DNA of 64,000 bases from NCBI RefSeq assembly GCF_900302485.1, contig NZ_OMOI01000001.1, positions 1,984,001-2,048,000 of the forward strand. Direction: 5' to 3'. The notes under the pieces are model-generated. The model did no database searches. It saw nothing but the letters and a program-made list of their open reading frames with translations, and was not told where the DNA came from. Source of the DNA: Aliiroseovarius pelagivivens. GTDB taxonomy: Bacteria; Pseudomonadota; Alphaproteobacteria; Rhodobacterales; Rhodobacteraceae. Below are positions 34,864 through 43,836 of this stretch, one piece after another (within the stretch, counting starts at the first letter, position 1; each line of letters opens with the position of its first letter). The position numbers and the translations under genes are program-made.

Positions 34864-35651
34864 TGCACGTGACTTCGGATACGGTAATCAAGGCAGAAAA
34901 TCTTGATCTGACCTTTCAGACCAATGACGGGCCAGTACATGCGCTAAAAGACGTGTCGCTGGACATCAAGAAGGGTGATTTTGTCAGCTTCATCGGCCCC
35001 TCGGGCTGCGGCAAAACCACCTTTCTGCGCTGCATGGCGGATCTGGAAGCCCCCACGGGCGGTAAGATTACGGTCAACGGCGTGACCCCGCACGAGGCAC
35101 GCCAATCCCGCGCCTATGGCTATGTGTTTCAACACGCGGGGCTTTACCCATGGCGGACCATCGGGCGCAATGTGCGCCTGCCGTTGGAAATCATGGGCTA
35201 TCCCAAGGCTGAACAAGACGAGCGGATCAAGCGCGTGCTTGAGCTGGTCGATCTGGAGGGGTTTGAAAAGAAGTTCCCGTGGCAGCTGTCCGGTGGGATG
35301 CAACAACGTGCCTCGATCGCACGTGCGCTGGCGTTCGACGCGGATATCCTGCTGATGGATGAACCCTTTGGCGCGCTGGACGAGATTGTGCGTGATCACC
35401 TGAACGAGCAGCTTCTGAAGCTTTGGGCCAAGACGCAGAAAACCATCTGCTTCGTCACCCACTCGATCCCCGAGGCCGTGTATCTATCGACCAAGATCGT
35501 TGTCATGTCGCCGCGCCCGGGCCGGATTTCCGACGTGATCGACTGCCCTCTGCCAGCTGAACGACCGTTGGACATCCGCGACACGCAAGAGTTTCTGGAC
35601 GTGGCACATCGTGTTCGTGAAGGACTTCGCGCAGGACATTCCTATGACTAG
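34863..35651 (+). CDS. ABC transporter ATP-binding protein (nitrate/sulfonate/pyrimidine type)
   Basis: A 262-residue ATPase of the SsuB/TauB group. Walker A is GPSGCGKTT, the Q-loop is GYVFQHAGLYPWRT, the signature is LSGGMQQR and Walker B is DILLMDEPFGALD. I chose the ATG at 34863, which overlaps the hydA stop, since family members start close to the first beta-strand. It overlaps the first permease gene by 8 bases. The gene order suggests an importer for pyrimidines or their reduced forms. Confidence 0.9.
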   Translation: MHVTSDTVIKAENLDLTFQTNDGPVHALKDVSLDIKKGDFVSFIGPSGCGKTTFLRCMADLEAPTGGKITVNGVTPHEARQSRAYGYVFQHAGLYPWRTIGRNVRLPLEIMGYPKAEQDERIKRVLELVDLEGFEKKFPWQLSGGMQQRASIARALAFDADILLMDEPFGALDEIVRDHLNEQLLKLWAKTQKTICFVTHSIPEAVYLSTKIVVMSPRPGRISDVIDCPLPAERPLDIRDTQEFLDVAHRVREGLRAGHSYD

Positions 35652-36579
35652 AACGCTATTCCCTGTCCTGACCGTGCTTTTCGGCATTCTGGTGATCTGG
35701 TTTCTGGCGGTGGCGCCGATGAACATCCGCGTCACGTTGGATCAGGCCGCACGTGCTGGCGCGGACGTCACTCCGACCACCGCACTAGAGCGGCGCGAGG
35801 CCTCGGTTCTGTCACTGATGGCCAATAATCGTGCGTATATCGCTGGGGGCTATGACCTTGATCGGCCGCGCCTGCCGACACCTGCACAGGTGGGGCAAGA
35901 ATTGTGGAAGACCACAGGCGCAATGATCCTGAAAGGGCGCACTTGGTCGAAACGGTCGCTGATTTATCACGGCTGGATCACCCTGCAATCAACCTTCTGG
36001 GGCTTTTTGCTGGGCACCTCGGTCGGCATCTTGGGCGCCGTTCTGGTCGTGAAATCTCGCGTGCTTGAGATGTCATTGGTCCCTTGGGCCATCATCTCGC
36101 AAGCCGTGCCCATCGTGGCCCTGGCCCCGATGATCATCGTCCTGTCATCTCAGGCGGGGATTGAAGGGCGCGGGTTTCCCAAAGCGCTGATCTCGTCCTA
36201 CCTGTGTTTTTTCCCGGTCATGGTCGGCATGATCAAGGGGCTGCGCGCGCCCAACGCCGAGCAGTTGGACCTTTTGAAGACCTACTCGGCCTCGGGTCAG
36301 CAGCAGTTCTTGAAACTGCGGGTTCCAGCGTCCCTGCCCTATCTGTTCACGTCGCTTAAGATCGGCGTCGCTGCGGCCCTTGTAGGCGCCATCGTTGGAG
36401 AGTTGCCGACTGGTGCGATCAGCGGGTTGGGCGCACGGATCTTGATCGGAGATCAGTTCGGTACACCCTTGGCGATCTGGTCGGCCTTGTTCGCTGCCGC
36501 CATTTTGGCCGGTGTACTGGTCACGCTTCTAGACCGAACGCAGCATGTCTTGTTGCGCAAGATGGGGATGCGCACATGA
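35644..36579 (+). CDS. ABC transporter permease (first subunit, pyrimidine locus)
   Basis: A 311-residue permease of the BPD_transp_1 family with a first helix at about residues 5-24, a long hydrophilic stretch (about 28-108), then five to six helices. The coupling (EAA) loop is near LLKTYSASGQQQFLKLRVPASLP. The long segment between the first and second helices is not present in the partner permease. I chose the ATG at 35644 that overlaps the end of the ATPase gene. It would form a heterodimer with the next protein. Confidence 0.87.
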   Translation: MTRTLFPVLTVLFGILVIWFLAVAPMNIRVTLDQAARAGADVTPTTALERREASVLSLMANNRAYIAGGYDLDRPRLPTPAQVGQELWKTTGAMILKGRTWSKRSLIYHGWITLQSTFWGFLLGTSVGILGAVLVVKSRVLEMSLVPWAIISQAVPIVALAPMIIVLSSQAGIEGRGFPKALISSYLCFFPVMVGMIKGLRAPNAEQLDLLKTYSASGQQQFLKLRVPASLPYLFTSLKIGVAAALVGAIVGELPTGAISGLGARILIGDQFGTPLAIWSALFAAAILAGVLVTLLDRTQHVLLRKMGMRT

Positions 36580-37421
36580 GCTGGATGATCTTCGCCTTTG
36601 TCTTCTGGATAGGTGCCTGGGGCGCCAATATCGCCCTTGTCCGCTCGCGGCTGTCGGACACGACAGCGGTAAAATACACTGTGCCGATCCTGTTTGGCCT
36701 CACCATCGTTGTGCTGTGGGAGGCCGTGGTCCACAGCTTCGCAATCTCACCCGCCATTTTGCCCGCCCCCTCAGCCGTGGCCGAGCGCTTCGCGAACTCG
36801 ACCGGCATGTTGTGGGAAGATTTCGTCCAGACCGTCCTGAAAGGCGCGCTACGCGGCTATCTGATGGGTGTGCTCGCGGGGTTTGTGGTGGCGGTCTTGA
36901 TCGACCGATCTCCCTTCCTGACACGAGGGCTTCTACCCATCGGGAACTTCGTGGCGGCTCTGCCCATCGTCGGCGTTGCCCCCATTCTGGTCAGCTGGTT
37001 CGGGTTTGACTGGCACTCTAAGGCCGCCGTGGTGGTTGTAATGGTGTTCTTCCCTGTGCTGGTGAACACCGTACAGGGGTTGCGCGAAACCGACGCCATG
37101 CTGCGCGACCTGATGAAGACCTATGCGGCTGGATACTTCAAAACGCTGCTCAAACTGCGCATTCCCGCCGCCATGCCCTTTATCTTCAACGGGCTGAAAG
37201 TCGCCGCGACGCTTGCCCTGATCGGTGCAATTGTGGCTGAATACTTTGGATCCCCTACCCGCGGCATGGGGTTCCGGATTTCAACGGGTGTCGGCAGCCT
37301 GTCGATTGATCTGGTCTGGGCCGAGATCGTCGTCGCCGCATTGGCAGGCACTGCCTTTTACGGCATCGTCGCATTCATAGAAAAGAAGGTGACCTTCTGG
37401 CACCCGTCACAAAGAGGCTGA
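36576..37421 (+). CDS. ABC transporter permease (second subunit, pyrimidine locus)
   Basis: A 281-residue permease with about six to seven hydrophobic segments. Its EAA loop is LMKTYAAGYFKTLLKLRIPAA, parallel to that of its partner. The start overlaps the end of the first permease gene by four bases (ATGA). It belongs to the same importer as its neighbours; the substrate is probably a pyrimidine or related ring compound, by context only. Confidence 0.88.
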   Translation: MSWMIFAFVFWIGAWGANIALVRSRLSDTTAVKYTVPILFGLTIVVLWEAVVHSFAISPAILPAPSAVAERFANSTGMLWEDFVQTVLKGALRGYLMGVLAGFVVAVLIDRSPFLTRGLLPIGNFVAALPIVGVAPILVSWFGFDWHSKAAVVVVMVFFPVLVNTVQGLRETDAMLRDLMKTYAAGYFKTLLKLRIPAAMPFIFNGLKVAATLALIGAIVAEYFGSPTRGMGFRISTGVGSLSIDLVWAEIVVAALAGTAFYGIVAFIEKKVTFWHPSQRG

Positions 37422-37472
37422 GTAAATCAACCCGAAAACCAAACAAAAAAAGAATTCAACAAGGAGAGAGAC

Positions 37473-38462
37473 ATGAAACTTAAATCAATGATCGGCGCAG
37501 CAGCCCTTGCCGTCAGCGCAAGTGCGGCGACTGCGGCAGATGATGTCACACTGCAGCTGAAATGGGTCACACAGGGCCAGTTCGCTGGCTATTATGTGGC
37601 GCTTGAGAATGGCTATTACGCAGAAGAAGACCTGAACGTCACCATCCTGCCCGGCGGCCCCGATATTGCCCCCACGCAGGTGATTGCAGGTGGCAGCGCG
37701 GATGTTGTCGTTGAATGGATGCCCGCAGCCCTTGCAGCACGCGAAAAAGGTCTTCCGCTGGTGAACATCGCCCAACCCTTTGCGTCATCGGGCATGATGC
37801 TGACTTGCTGGGGGGACGTTGGTATTTCCTCGCCCGCCGATCTGGCCAACCGCACCCTTGGCGTCTGGTTCTTCGGCAATGAATTCCCCTTCATGAACTG
37901 GATGTCCAAGCTAGGCCTGTCCACCGATGGCAAAAGCGAAACTGGGGTTGAAGTGCTGAAGCAAGCGTTCAACGTGGACGCGCTGTTGCAGCGTCAGGCC
38001 GACTGTATTTCGACCATGGCCTATAACGAATACTGGCAGGTCATTGATGCAGGTGTCAGCCCGGACGAACTGGTGACCTTCAAGTATGAAGACCAAGGCG
38101 TCGCGACGCTGGAAGACGGTCTGTATGTTCTGGAAGAGAACCTGTCGGATGCCGCCTTCACCGATAAGATGGAACGTTTCGTGCGCGCCTCGATGAAGGG
38201 TTGGAAATGGGCCGAAGATAACGCCGAGGCCGCAGCCGGGATCATTCTGGACTATGACGAAACCGGCGCCCAGACCGAGACCCACCAGATCCGCATGATT
38301 GGCGAAATCGGCAAGCTAACCGCCGGGTCGAACGGATCGCTGGACGAAGCTGCATACCAACGCACTGTCGAAACGCTGTTGGGCGGTGGCTCGGATCCGG
38401 TAATCACCAAGGCGCCTGAAGGGGCATGGACCAGTGCCATCACCGATGCCGCACTGAAGTAA
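37473..38462 (+). CDS. ABC transporter substrate-binding protein (NMT1/THI5-like)
   Basis: A 329-residue periplasmic protein. A signal peptide ends near residue 21 (ATAADD), followed by VTLQLKWVTQGQFAGYYVALENGYY (about 25-49), which is typical of NMT1/THI5-type binding proteins for hydroxymethylpyrimidine and related pyrimidines. AAGGAGAG lies upstream of the ATG, 51 bases after the second permease. The family plus the dihydropyrimidinase operon makes a pyrimidine ligand likely. A terminator closes the operon 18 bases downstream. Confidence 0.9.
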   Translation: MKLKSMIGAAALAVSASAATAADDVTLQLKWVTQGQFAGYYVALENGYYAEEDLNVTILPGGPDIAPTQVIAGGSADVVVEWMPAALAAREKGLPLVNIAQPFASSGMMLTCWGDVGISSPADLANRTLGVWFFGNEFPFMNWMSKLGLSTDGKSETGVEVLKQAFNVDALLQRQADCISTMAYNEYWQVIDAGVSPDELVTFKYEDQGVATLEDGLYVLEENLSDAAFTDKMERFVRASMKGWKWAEDNAEAAAGIILDYDETGAQTETHQIRMIGEIGKLTAGSNGSLDEAAYQRTVETLLGGGSDPVITKAPEGAWTSAITDAALK

Positions 38463-38480
38463 TTCCCTGATATAAAACCG

Positions 38481-38513
38481 AAAACGGCGCATCCTATCGG
38501 GTGCGCCGTTTTT
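38481..38513. terminator. bidirectional terminator between the pyrimidine ABC operon and tRNA-Leu
   Basis: AAAACGGCGCA (38481-38491) pairs with TGCGCCGTTTT (38502-38512). TTTTT follows on the plus strand and TTTTCGGTTTT on the minus strand, so it can end both the binding-protein transcript and the tRNA transcript. Confidence 0.88.
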
Positions 38514-38546
38514 CTATTCAAGCCTTAGACCGGCCGAAAATGTCGC

Positions 38547-38631
38547 TGGTACGGGCGGTGGGACTCGAACCCACACGGCACAAGGCCTTCGGATTTTAAG
38601 TCCGATATGTCTACCATTCCATCACGCCCGC
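38547..38631 (-). tRNA. tRNA-Leu(UAA)
   Basis: Read on the minus strand, a class II tRNA of 85 bases can be folded. The acceptor strands GCGGGCG and CGCCCGU pair (one G-U), the anticodon stem TCGGA/TCCGA holds the loop CTTAAAA with anticodon TAA, a long variable arm follows, and the T-arm has GTGGG-TTCGAGT-CCCAC. The CCA end is encoded (38547-38549). It decodes UUA. Confidence 0.95.
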
Positions 38632-38679
38632 ACAGCGCTCTTTTTCCTAGCGCCAAAGATCGGAAGGGGCAACGGCAGA

Positions 38680-39153
38680 TCACAGCGAAGTGCCATCTTC
38701 CTTCACCGCTTGCATCGCCACATGCGTCGAGCTTTGCGCCACATGTGGCAGAGAGCTGATCTTTTCCCCCAGAACCCGGCGATAATCGCGCATGTCCTGC
38801 GTGCGTACCTTCAAGAGATAGTCGAAATGGGCGGCGAGCATATAGCACTCCTCGACCTCGGGAATGGCGGCGACCCCTTCGTTAAAGGCTCTCAGCGCGG
38901 CCTCGCGCGTGTCTGACAGCTTGACCTCGACAAAGGCGACATGGTCGCGACCCATACGGATCGGATCGATCTGGGCGCGATAGCCGGTGATCACGCCGGT
39001 TTTCTCAAGCTTCTTCAAACGCGCCTGCGTCGGCGATTTCGACAAGCCAATCTTCCCCGCCAGATCGGTGATCGAAATCCGCCCGTCTGTCGACAGAATA
39101 TCCAGAATCAAACGATCGAAGCGATCAAACTCGACTTTCCATTCGTCCTGCAA
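38680..39153 (-). CDS. putR: Lrp/AsnC family regulator, probable PutR
   Basis: A 157-residue Lrp-type regulator with an N-terminal helix-turn-helix (about residues 10-60, including DGRISITDLAGKIGLSKSPTQARLKKLE at about 23-50) and a C-terminal RAM ligand domain (about 72-150). It is divergent from putA with a 105-base gap. That arrangement matches PutR, which activates putA in response to proline in alphaproteobacteria. It lies upstream of tRNA-Leu on the same strand with about 48 bases between. Confidence 0.9.
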   Translation of the reverse strand: MQDEWKVEFDRFDRLILDILSTDGRISITDLAGKIGLSKSPTQARLKKLEKTGVITGYRAQIDPIRMGRDHVAFVEVKLSDTREAALRAFNEGVAAIPEVEECYMLAAHFDYLLKVRTQDMRDYRRVLGEKISSLPHVAQSSTHVAMQAVKEDGTSL

Positions 39154-39258
39154 TTCTCACACCTTTCAGATATTCTTTTCCATACCTAGCATATTTTCAG
39201 TCATTTTGACCAGCCATTTTGAGATATGATAGTCACAACGACAAGTAAGGAGATCCGC

Positions 39259-42200
39259 ATGACCACCGATCTGCGCAGATTGATTGATGACCTCGCCTAC
39301 ACGGATGAGGAACGCCATATTGCTGGCCTTGTGGACGCCGCAAATCTGTCCGACGCCGACCGCGCGCGGATTGCAGCCAGTGGCGCGAAGCTGGTGCGAG
39401 GCATCCGTGAAAGCTCGGATCCCGGCTTGATGGAGGTCTTCTTGGCCGAATACGGCCTGTCCACTGACGAAGGCATCGCGCTGATGTGTTTGGCCGAGGC
39501 TTTGCTGCGCGTACCTGATGCGGAGACCATTGATGCGCTGATCGAAGACAAGATCGCGCCGTCGGATTGGGGCAAGCATCTGGGCCGCTCGTCTTCGTCG
39601 CTTGTGAACGCCTCGACCTGGGCGCTGCTGTTGACCGGCAAAGTTCTTGAGGACCGTGAACCAGGCATCGCCGGCGCGTTGCGCGGGGCCGTGAAACGTC
39701 TAGGTGAACCCGTCATCCGCACCGCAGTTGGTCGCGCCATGAAGGAAATGGGCAGCCAATTCGTGTTGGGCGAAACCATCGGGGCCGCGATGAAACGCGG
39801 ATCCAAGATGGAGGAAAAGGGCTTTACCTATTCTTATGACATGCTGGGCGAAGCCGCGCTGACAGACAGCGACGCACGCCGGTATCAGATGGCCTATGCC
39901 AAGGCGATTTCTGAAATTGCGGACGCCTGCACATCAGACGACATCCGGTCGAACCCCGGCATTTCGGTCAAGCTGTCTGCACTCTTTGCCCGCTACGAAC
40001 GTGGCCAGCAGAAACGTGTGATGGAAACCCTCGTCCCGCGCGTGTCGGCGCTAGCACAGCTGGCGAAATCGGCAGGAATGGGCTTCAACATCGACGCGGA
40101 AGAGGCCGACCGCCTGCAGATCTCTCTGGACGTGATCGAGAAGGTTTTGGAAGACCCCGCACTGGCCGGATGGGACGGGTTTGGCGTTGTGGTCCAGGCC
40201 TATGGCCACCGCGCAGGTGCCGTGATCGACTGGCTGCATGAAACCGCCGAGCGTTTGGACCGCAAGATCATGGTTCGTCTGGTTAAAGGTGCTTATTGGG
40301 ACAGCGAGATCAAGCGCGCGCAGGTCGAAGGGCTGGAAGGATTTCCCGTCTTCACCCGCAAGGTTGCGACCGACGTCAGCTATATCGCCAACGCTAAGAA
40401 GCTCTTGGGTCTGACCGACCGCATCTATCCGCAGTTCGCCACCCACAACGCCCACACGGCAGCCGCCATTCTAGACATTGCGCAGACTTCGGGCGTTGAC
40501 ACGCAGGCATATGAGTTCCAGCGCCTGCATGGCATGGGCGAGAGCCTGCACCAGATCATCATGGACGGGAACAAGACACGCTGTCGTATCTATGCGCCCG
40601 TAGGTGCGCATCGCGACCTGCTGGCCTATCTGGTGCGGCGTCTGCTGGAAAACGGTGCGAACAGTTCATTTGTGAACCAGATCGTCGATGAAAGCGTCAC
40701 ACCCGAAGAGGTCGCCGCCTGCCCGTTCGATGCCCTCGCCATTGACGCGCCGCATGTTCCCACCGGCCCCGAGATTTTCGGGGCACGCAAGAACTCGATG
40801 GGTCTGGACCTGACCTATGATCCGCATCTGGCTCAGATCGAGGTCGCACGCGGGACGTATGCCGATACGGACTTCACCGGCGCTCCGTTGATCGCAGGCA
40901 CACCCAAAGGTGGACCCGTCGTGATGGTCAAGAACCCGTCGACCCATGCGCCAATCGGCCAGATCACATGGGCGAGCGCTGAAGACGTCGAAACTGCCTT
41001 GGCCTCTGCCAAAGCTTGGGATGCCAGCGCTGCGGAACGCGCTAAGGTCCTGAACCGCGCTGCGGATCTTTATGAGGAAAACCTTGGCACCTTCTTCGCT
41101 TTGCTTTCGCGCGAGGCGGGGAAAATTTGGCTGGATTGCATGGGCGAACTGCGCGAAGCCGTTGATTTTCTGCGGTATTACGCCAGCCGCGTAGAGGATC
41201 ACGCCCGCGCACCCGTCGGCGTGTTCACCTGTATTTCGCCGTGGAATTTCCCGCTGGCCATCTTCTCCGGCCAGATCGCCGGGGCTTTGGCCGTGGGCAA
41301 TGGCGTGCTGGCCAAACCCGCCGAGCAAACCGGGTTGGTCGCCTATGAGGCTGTGAAACTGCTTCATCAAGCGGGCGTGCCACGCGAGGTTCTGCAGCTT
41401 TTGCCGGGTGACGGTGCGACGGTCGGCGCGGCTTTGACATCTGATGCGCGGATCGGCGGCGTGGCCTTCACCGGCTCGACCGAAACCGCCCAGATTATCC
41501 GACGCGCCATGGCCGCCAACATGGCGCCATCGGCCCCTCTGATTGCCGAAACCGGCGGCTTGAATGCGATGATCGTGGACTCGACCGCCCTACCCGAGCA
41601 AGCCGTGCGCGACATTGTCGCCTCAAGCTTCCAATCCGCAGGCCAACGTTGTTCGGCCCTGCGCTGCCTTTACGTGCAAGAGGACGTGGCCGACGCTATG
41701 ACGGACATGCTGGTCGGCGCAATGATCGAGCTAAAACAGGATGACCCGTGGCACCTGCACACCGACCTTGGACCGGTGATCGATAACGAGGCATATCAGG
41801 GCATCAAGACCTATATAGACGCCGCCCGTACCGAGGGCCGCATCGCGCACGAGCTGACCGCACCCGAAGGCGGCTTCTTTATTGCCCCGACCCTGATCCG
41901 CGTAAATGGGATCGAGGATATGAAACGCGAGATCTTTGGCCCGGTTCTGCACATTGCCACCTTCAAGGCGAGCGAACTGGATCAGGTGATCGACGCGATC
42001 AACGCCACCGGCTATGGCCTGACCTTCGGACTGCACACCCGAATTGACGACCGGGTGCAGCATGTCTGTGACCGGATGCATGTGGGCAACGCCTATGTGA
42101 ACCGCAACCAGATCGGTGCCATCGTCGGCTCGCAGCCCTTCGGCGGTGAAGGCCTGTCGGGTACCGGCCCGAAAGCGGGTGGCCCGATGTACATGGATCG

Positions 42201-42702
42201 TTTTTGCCAAGCGGCTTTGGCCGATCGGCATGAAGATGATGGCGGTGTTGCACCAACCCAGGACGCGCTGGCCGATTTGATTGCCAAGGCGCGCAGCGAC
42301 GAGACGCTCTCGTCCTCCCGCCTGCCCGGCCCGACCGGAGAGCTGAACCAACTGTCCGTTCACCCTCGCGAACCTTTTTTATGCGTGGGACCGGGAACTG
42401 CCGCGGCGCAGGCACAGAAATCCGCGATTGAGGCACTAGGCGGCACCGCCGTTCTGGCCCCTAACTTGGGATCGGACACCCTTGAAGAAATCGCCGGTAT
42501 CGGTGGCGTGGTCTTCTGGGGCGCGGACGATATGGCGCGCCAAATCGCCACCGCGCTGGCCAAACGCACGGGGGCCATCCTGCCCCTGATCACCGGCGCA
42601 CCAACGGCAGAAACGGTGACCCATGAACGTCATCTCTGCGTCGACACAACAGCATCTGGCGGCAATGCCGAGCTACTGATGCTAGCCCAAACCAAGGCCT
42701 GA
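39259..42702 (+). CDS. putA: bifunctional proline dehydrogenase / L-glutamate-gamma-semialdehyde dehydrogenase PutA
   Basis: A 1147-residue bifunctional enzyme. A helical N-terminal part is followed by the FAD-dependent proline dehydrogenase barrel (about residues 170-470, with VRLVKGAYWDSEIKRAQ and YEFQRLHGMGE), then the aldehyde dehydrogenase domain (about 530-1000, with Glu764 in ETGGLN and the nucleophile Cys798 in GQRCSAL), and a C-terminal domain to the end. No ribbon-helix-helix DNA-binding domain is present at the N-terminus, consistent with a separate PutR. It oxidises proline to glutamate. I chose the ATG at 39259 with AAGGAG upstream; a start at 39226 adds 11 residues. Confidence 0.96.
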   Translation: MTTDLRRLIDDLAYTDEERHIAGLVDAANLSDADRARIAASGAKLVRGIRESSDPGLMEVFLAEYGLSTDEGIALMCLAEALLRVPDAETIDALIEDKIAPSDWGKHLGRSSSSLVNASTWALLLTGKVLEDREPGIAGALRGAVKRLGEPVIRTAVGRAMKEMGSQFVLGETIGAAMKRGSKMEEKGFTYSYDMLGEAALTDSDARRYQMAYAKAISEIADACTSDDIRSNPGISVKLSALFARYERGQQKRVMETLVPRVSALAQLAKSAGMGFNIDAEEADRLQISLDVIEKVLEDPALAGWDGFGVVVQAYGHRAGAVIDWLHETAERLDRKIMVRLVKGAYWDSEIKRAQVEGLEGFPVFTRKVATDVSYIANAKKLLGLTDRIYPQFATHNAHTAAAILDIAQTSGVDTQAYEFQRLHGMGESLHQIIMDGNKTRCRIYAPVGAHRDLLAYLVRRLLENGANSSFVNQIVDESVTPEEVAACPFDALAIDAPHVPTGPEIFGARKNSMGLDLTYDPHLAQIEVARGTYADTDFTGAPLIAGTPKGGPVVMVKNPSTHAPIGQITWASAEDVETALASAKAWDASAAERAKVLNRAADLYEENLGTFFALLSREAGKIWLDCMGELREAVDFLRYYASRVEDHARAPVGVFTCISPWNFPLAIFSGQIAGALAVGNGVLAKPAEQTGLVAYEAVKLLHQAGVPREVLQLLPGDGATVGAALTSDARIGGVAFTGSTETAQIIRRAMAANMAPSAPLIAETGGLNAMIVDSTALPEQAVRDIVASSFQSAGQRCSALRCLYVQEDVADAMTDMLVGAMIELKQDDPWHLHTDLGPVIDNEAYQGIKTYIDAARTEGRIAHELTAPEGGFFIAPTLIRVNGIEDMKREIFGPVLHIATFKASELDQVIDAINATGYGLTFGLHTRIDDRVQHVCDRMHVGNAYVNRNQIGAIVGSQPFGGEGLSGTGPKAGGPMYMDRFCQAALADRHEDDGGVAPTQDALADLIAKARSDETLSSSRLPGPTGELNQLSVHPREPFLCVGPGTAAAQAQKSAIEALGGTAVLAPNLGSDTLEEIAGIGGVVFWGADDMARQIATALAKRTGAILPLITGAPTAETVTHERHLCVDTTASGGNAELLMLAQTKA

Positions 42703-42749
42703 ACGGCCGGTGACTTGACCCGGTGGCACGCATCGGGTCAAGTCAGCCT

Positions 42750-43499
42750 ATGTTCCCAATTCGCGACCACAACCCATCAGAACGCCGCCCGTTTATCACC
42801 TTTGCCTTACTGGCGGTGAACACGGTGATCTTTCTGTATATGTGGCCGCTCTATGGAAGCGCCGAAGCCTCTCAGGTGTTCATAGACTACGGCATGATCC
42901 CGCAGCGTTTATCACTTGGGTTGAGCCCGGAAACGCTTATCACCTCGATGTTCCTGCATGGTGGCTTCATGCATTTCGCGGGCAACATGCTGTTTCTTTG
43001 GATCTTCGGAGACAATCTGGAAGACATGCTGGGCCATGTCCGTTTCCTGCTGTTCTATCTGGCCACCGGAATTGCCGCAGCACTTCTGCAATATACCACG
43101 GACCCCAGCAGCACTATTCCAATGATCGGCGCTTCAGGTGCGATCGCGGGCGTGATGGGAGGCTACCTGTTGCTGTTTCCCAAGGCCAAGATCGATGTTC
43201 TGTTCATCATCGTGATCATCTTCAAGATCATACCCATCCCGGCATGGGCGGCCCTACTGGTCTGGTTCGGCCTTCAGCTGTTCAATGGCGTGGCATCCTT
43301 TGGGATGGACGGCGACGGCGTCGCCCACTGGGCCCATGCAGGGGGATTTATCGCCGGACTCGCCTTGATTACGCCCCTTTGGCTGCGGCTTGGTGCGCAA
43401 CGCTTCTGGTCGCGCACAGATGGCCACCCCGATCACCCCGAGGCGAAATACAAACTGTCCCGGTCCAGCATTCCGCGGACCCGGCGACACAAGCGTTAA
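42750..43499 (+). CDS. rhomboid family intramembrane serine protease
   Basis: A 249-residue protein with about six membrane helices. The catalytic dyad is Ser129 in GASGAIAG and His196 in HWAHAGGF, and the oxyanion residue is Asn79 in HFAGNMLFLW. It cleaves membrane-protein segments in the bilayer; substrate unknown. I chose the ATG at 42750, since homologs begin MFPIRDHNP; a GTG at 42723 is possible. It follows putA by 47 bases but is unlikely to share its function. Confidence 0.9.
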   Translation: MFPIRDHNPSERRPFITFALLAVNTVIFLYMWPLYGSAEASQVFIDYGMIPQRLSLGLSPETLITSMFLHGGFMHFAGNMLFLWIFGDNLEDMLGHVRFLLFYLATGIAAALLQYTTDPSSTIPMIGASGAIAGVMGGYLLLFPKAKIDVLFIIVIIFKIIPIPAWAALLVWFGLQLFNGVASFGMDGDGVAHWAHAGGFIAGLALITPLWLRLGAQRFWSRTDGHPDHPEAKYKLSRSSIPRTRRHKR

Positions 43500-43557
43500 A
43501 TATGTAGAAAAGGGGTCGGTGAGACGCGCCCAGCCAAGCGAAAATCCCGTGCGCGCC

Positions 43558-43761
43558 CTAGTTCCCGCCTACGGACTGCTTCGAAACGACTTCGCTAATC
43601 TTATTTGCAAGACTTGGAACGCTTGAGCTAACGGTAAACCCGGCGAACAGACCAATCATCAGGACAGCTGCAGTCAGCGCGACCCAATCAACGGTAACGG
43701 CGCCATCTTCGCAACGCGCAAAGCGAGCGAGCTTATGTGATCTGAGCGGCAACATAGTCAT
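43558..43761 (-). CDS. small Flp/pilin-like single-helix protein
   Basis: A 67-residue protein with a basic N-terminus, then FARCEDGAVTVDWVALTAAVLMIGLFAG, a single hydrophobic helix following an acidic turn. This resembles Flp-type pilin and TadE-like peptides that are common as short genes in Rhodobacterales. Processing by a prepilin peptidase would occur before the helix. No tad/flp cluster is in the window, so it is an orphan. Function unproven. Confidence 0.6.
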   Translation of the reverse strand: MTMLPLRSHKLARFARCEDGAVTVDWVALTAAVLMIGLFAGFTVSSSVPSLANKISEVVSKQSVGGN

Positions 43762-43784
43762 AGTCTATTTTATTGGCTACGTTT

Positions 43785-43816
43785 GCGGCACAAATGTGTC
43801 GTGCCGCTTTCTTTTC
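43785..43816 (+). terminator. plus-strand hairpin with T-run between the pilin-like gene and suhB
   Basis: GCGGCAC (43785-43791) pairs with GTGCCGC (43801-43807) and is followed by TTTCTTTT on the plus strand. Both adjacent genes are on the minus strand, where no T-run follows, so it would chiefly stop antisense transcription coming from the rhomboid gene; it also lies 30 bases after the suhB stop. Confidence 0.5.
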
Positions 43817-43836
43817 CACCTCAGGGCGCAATAAAT

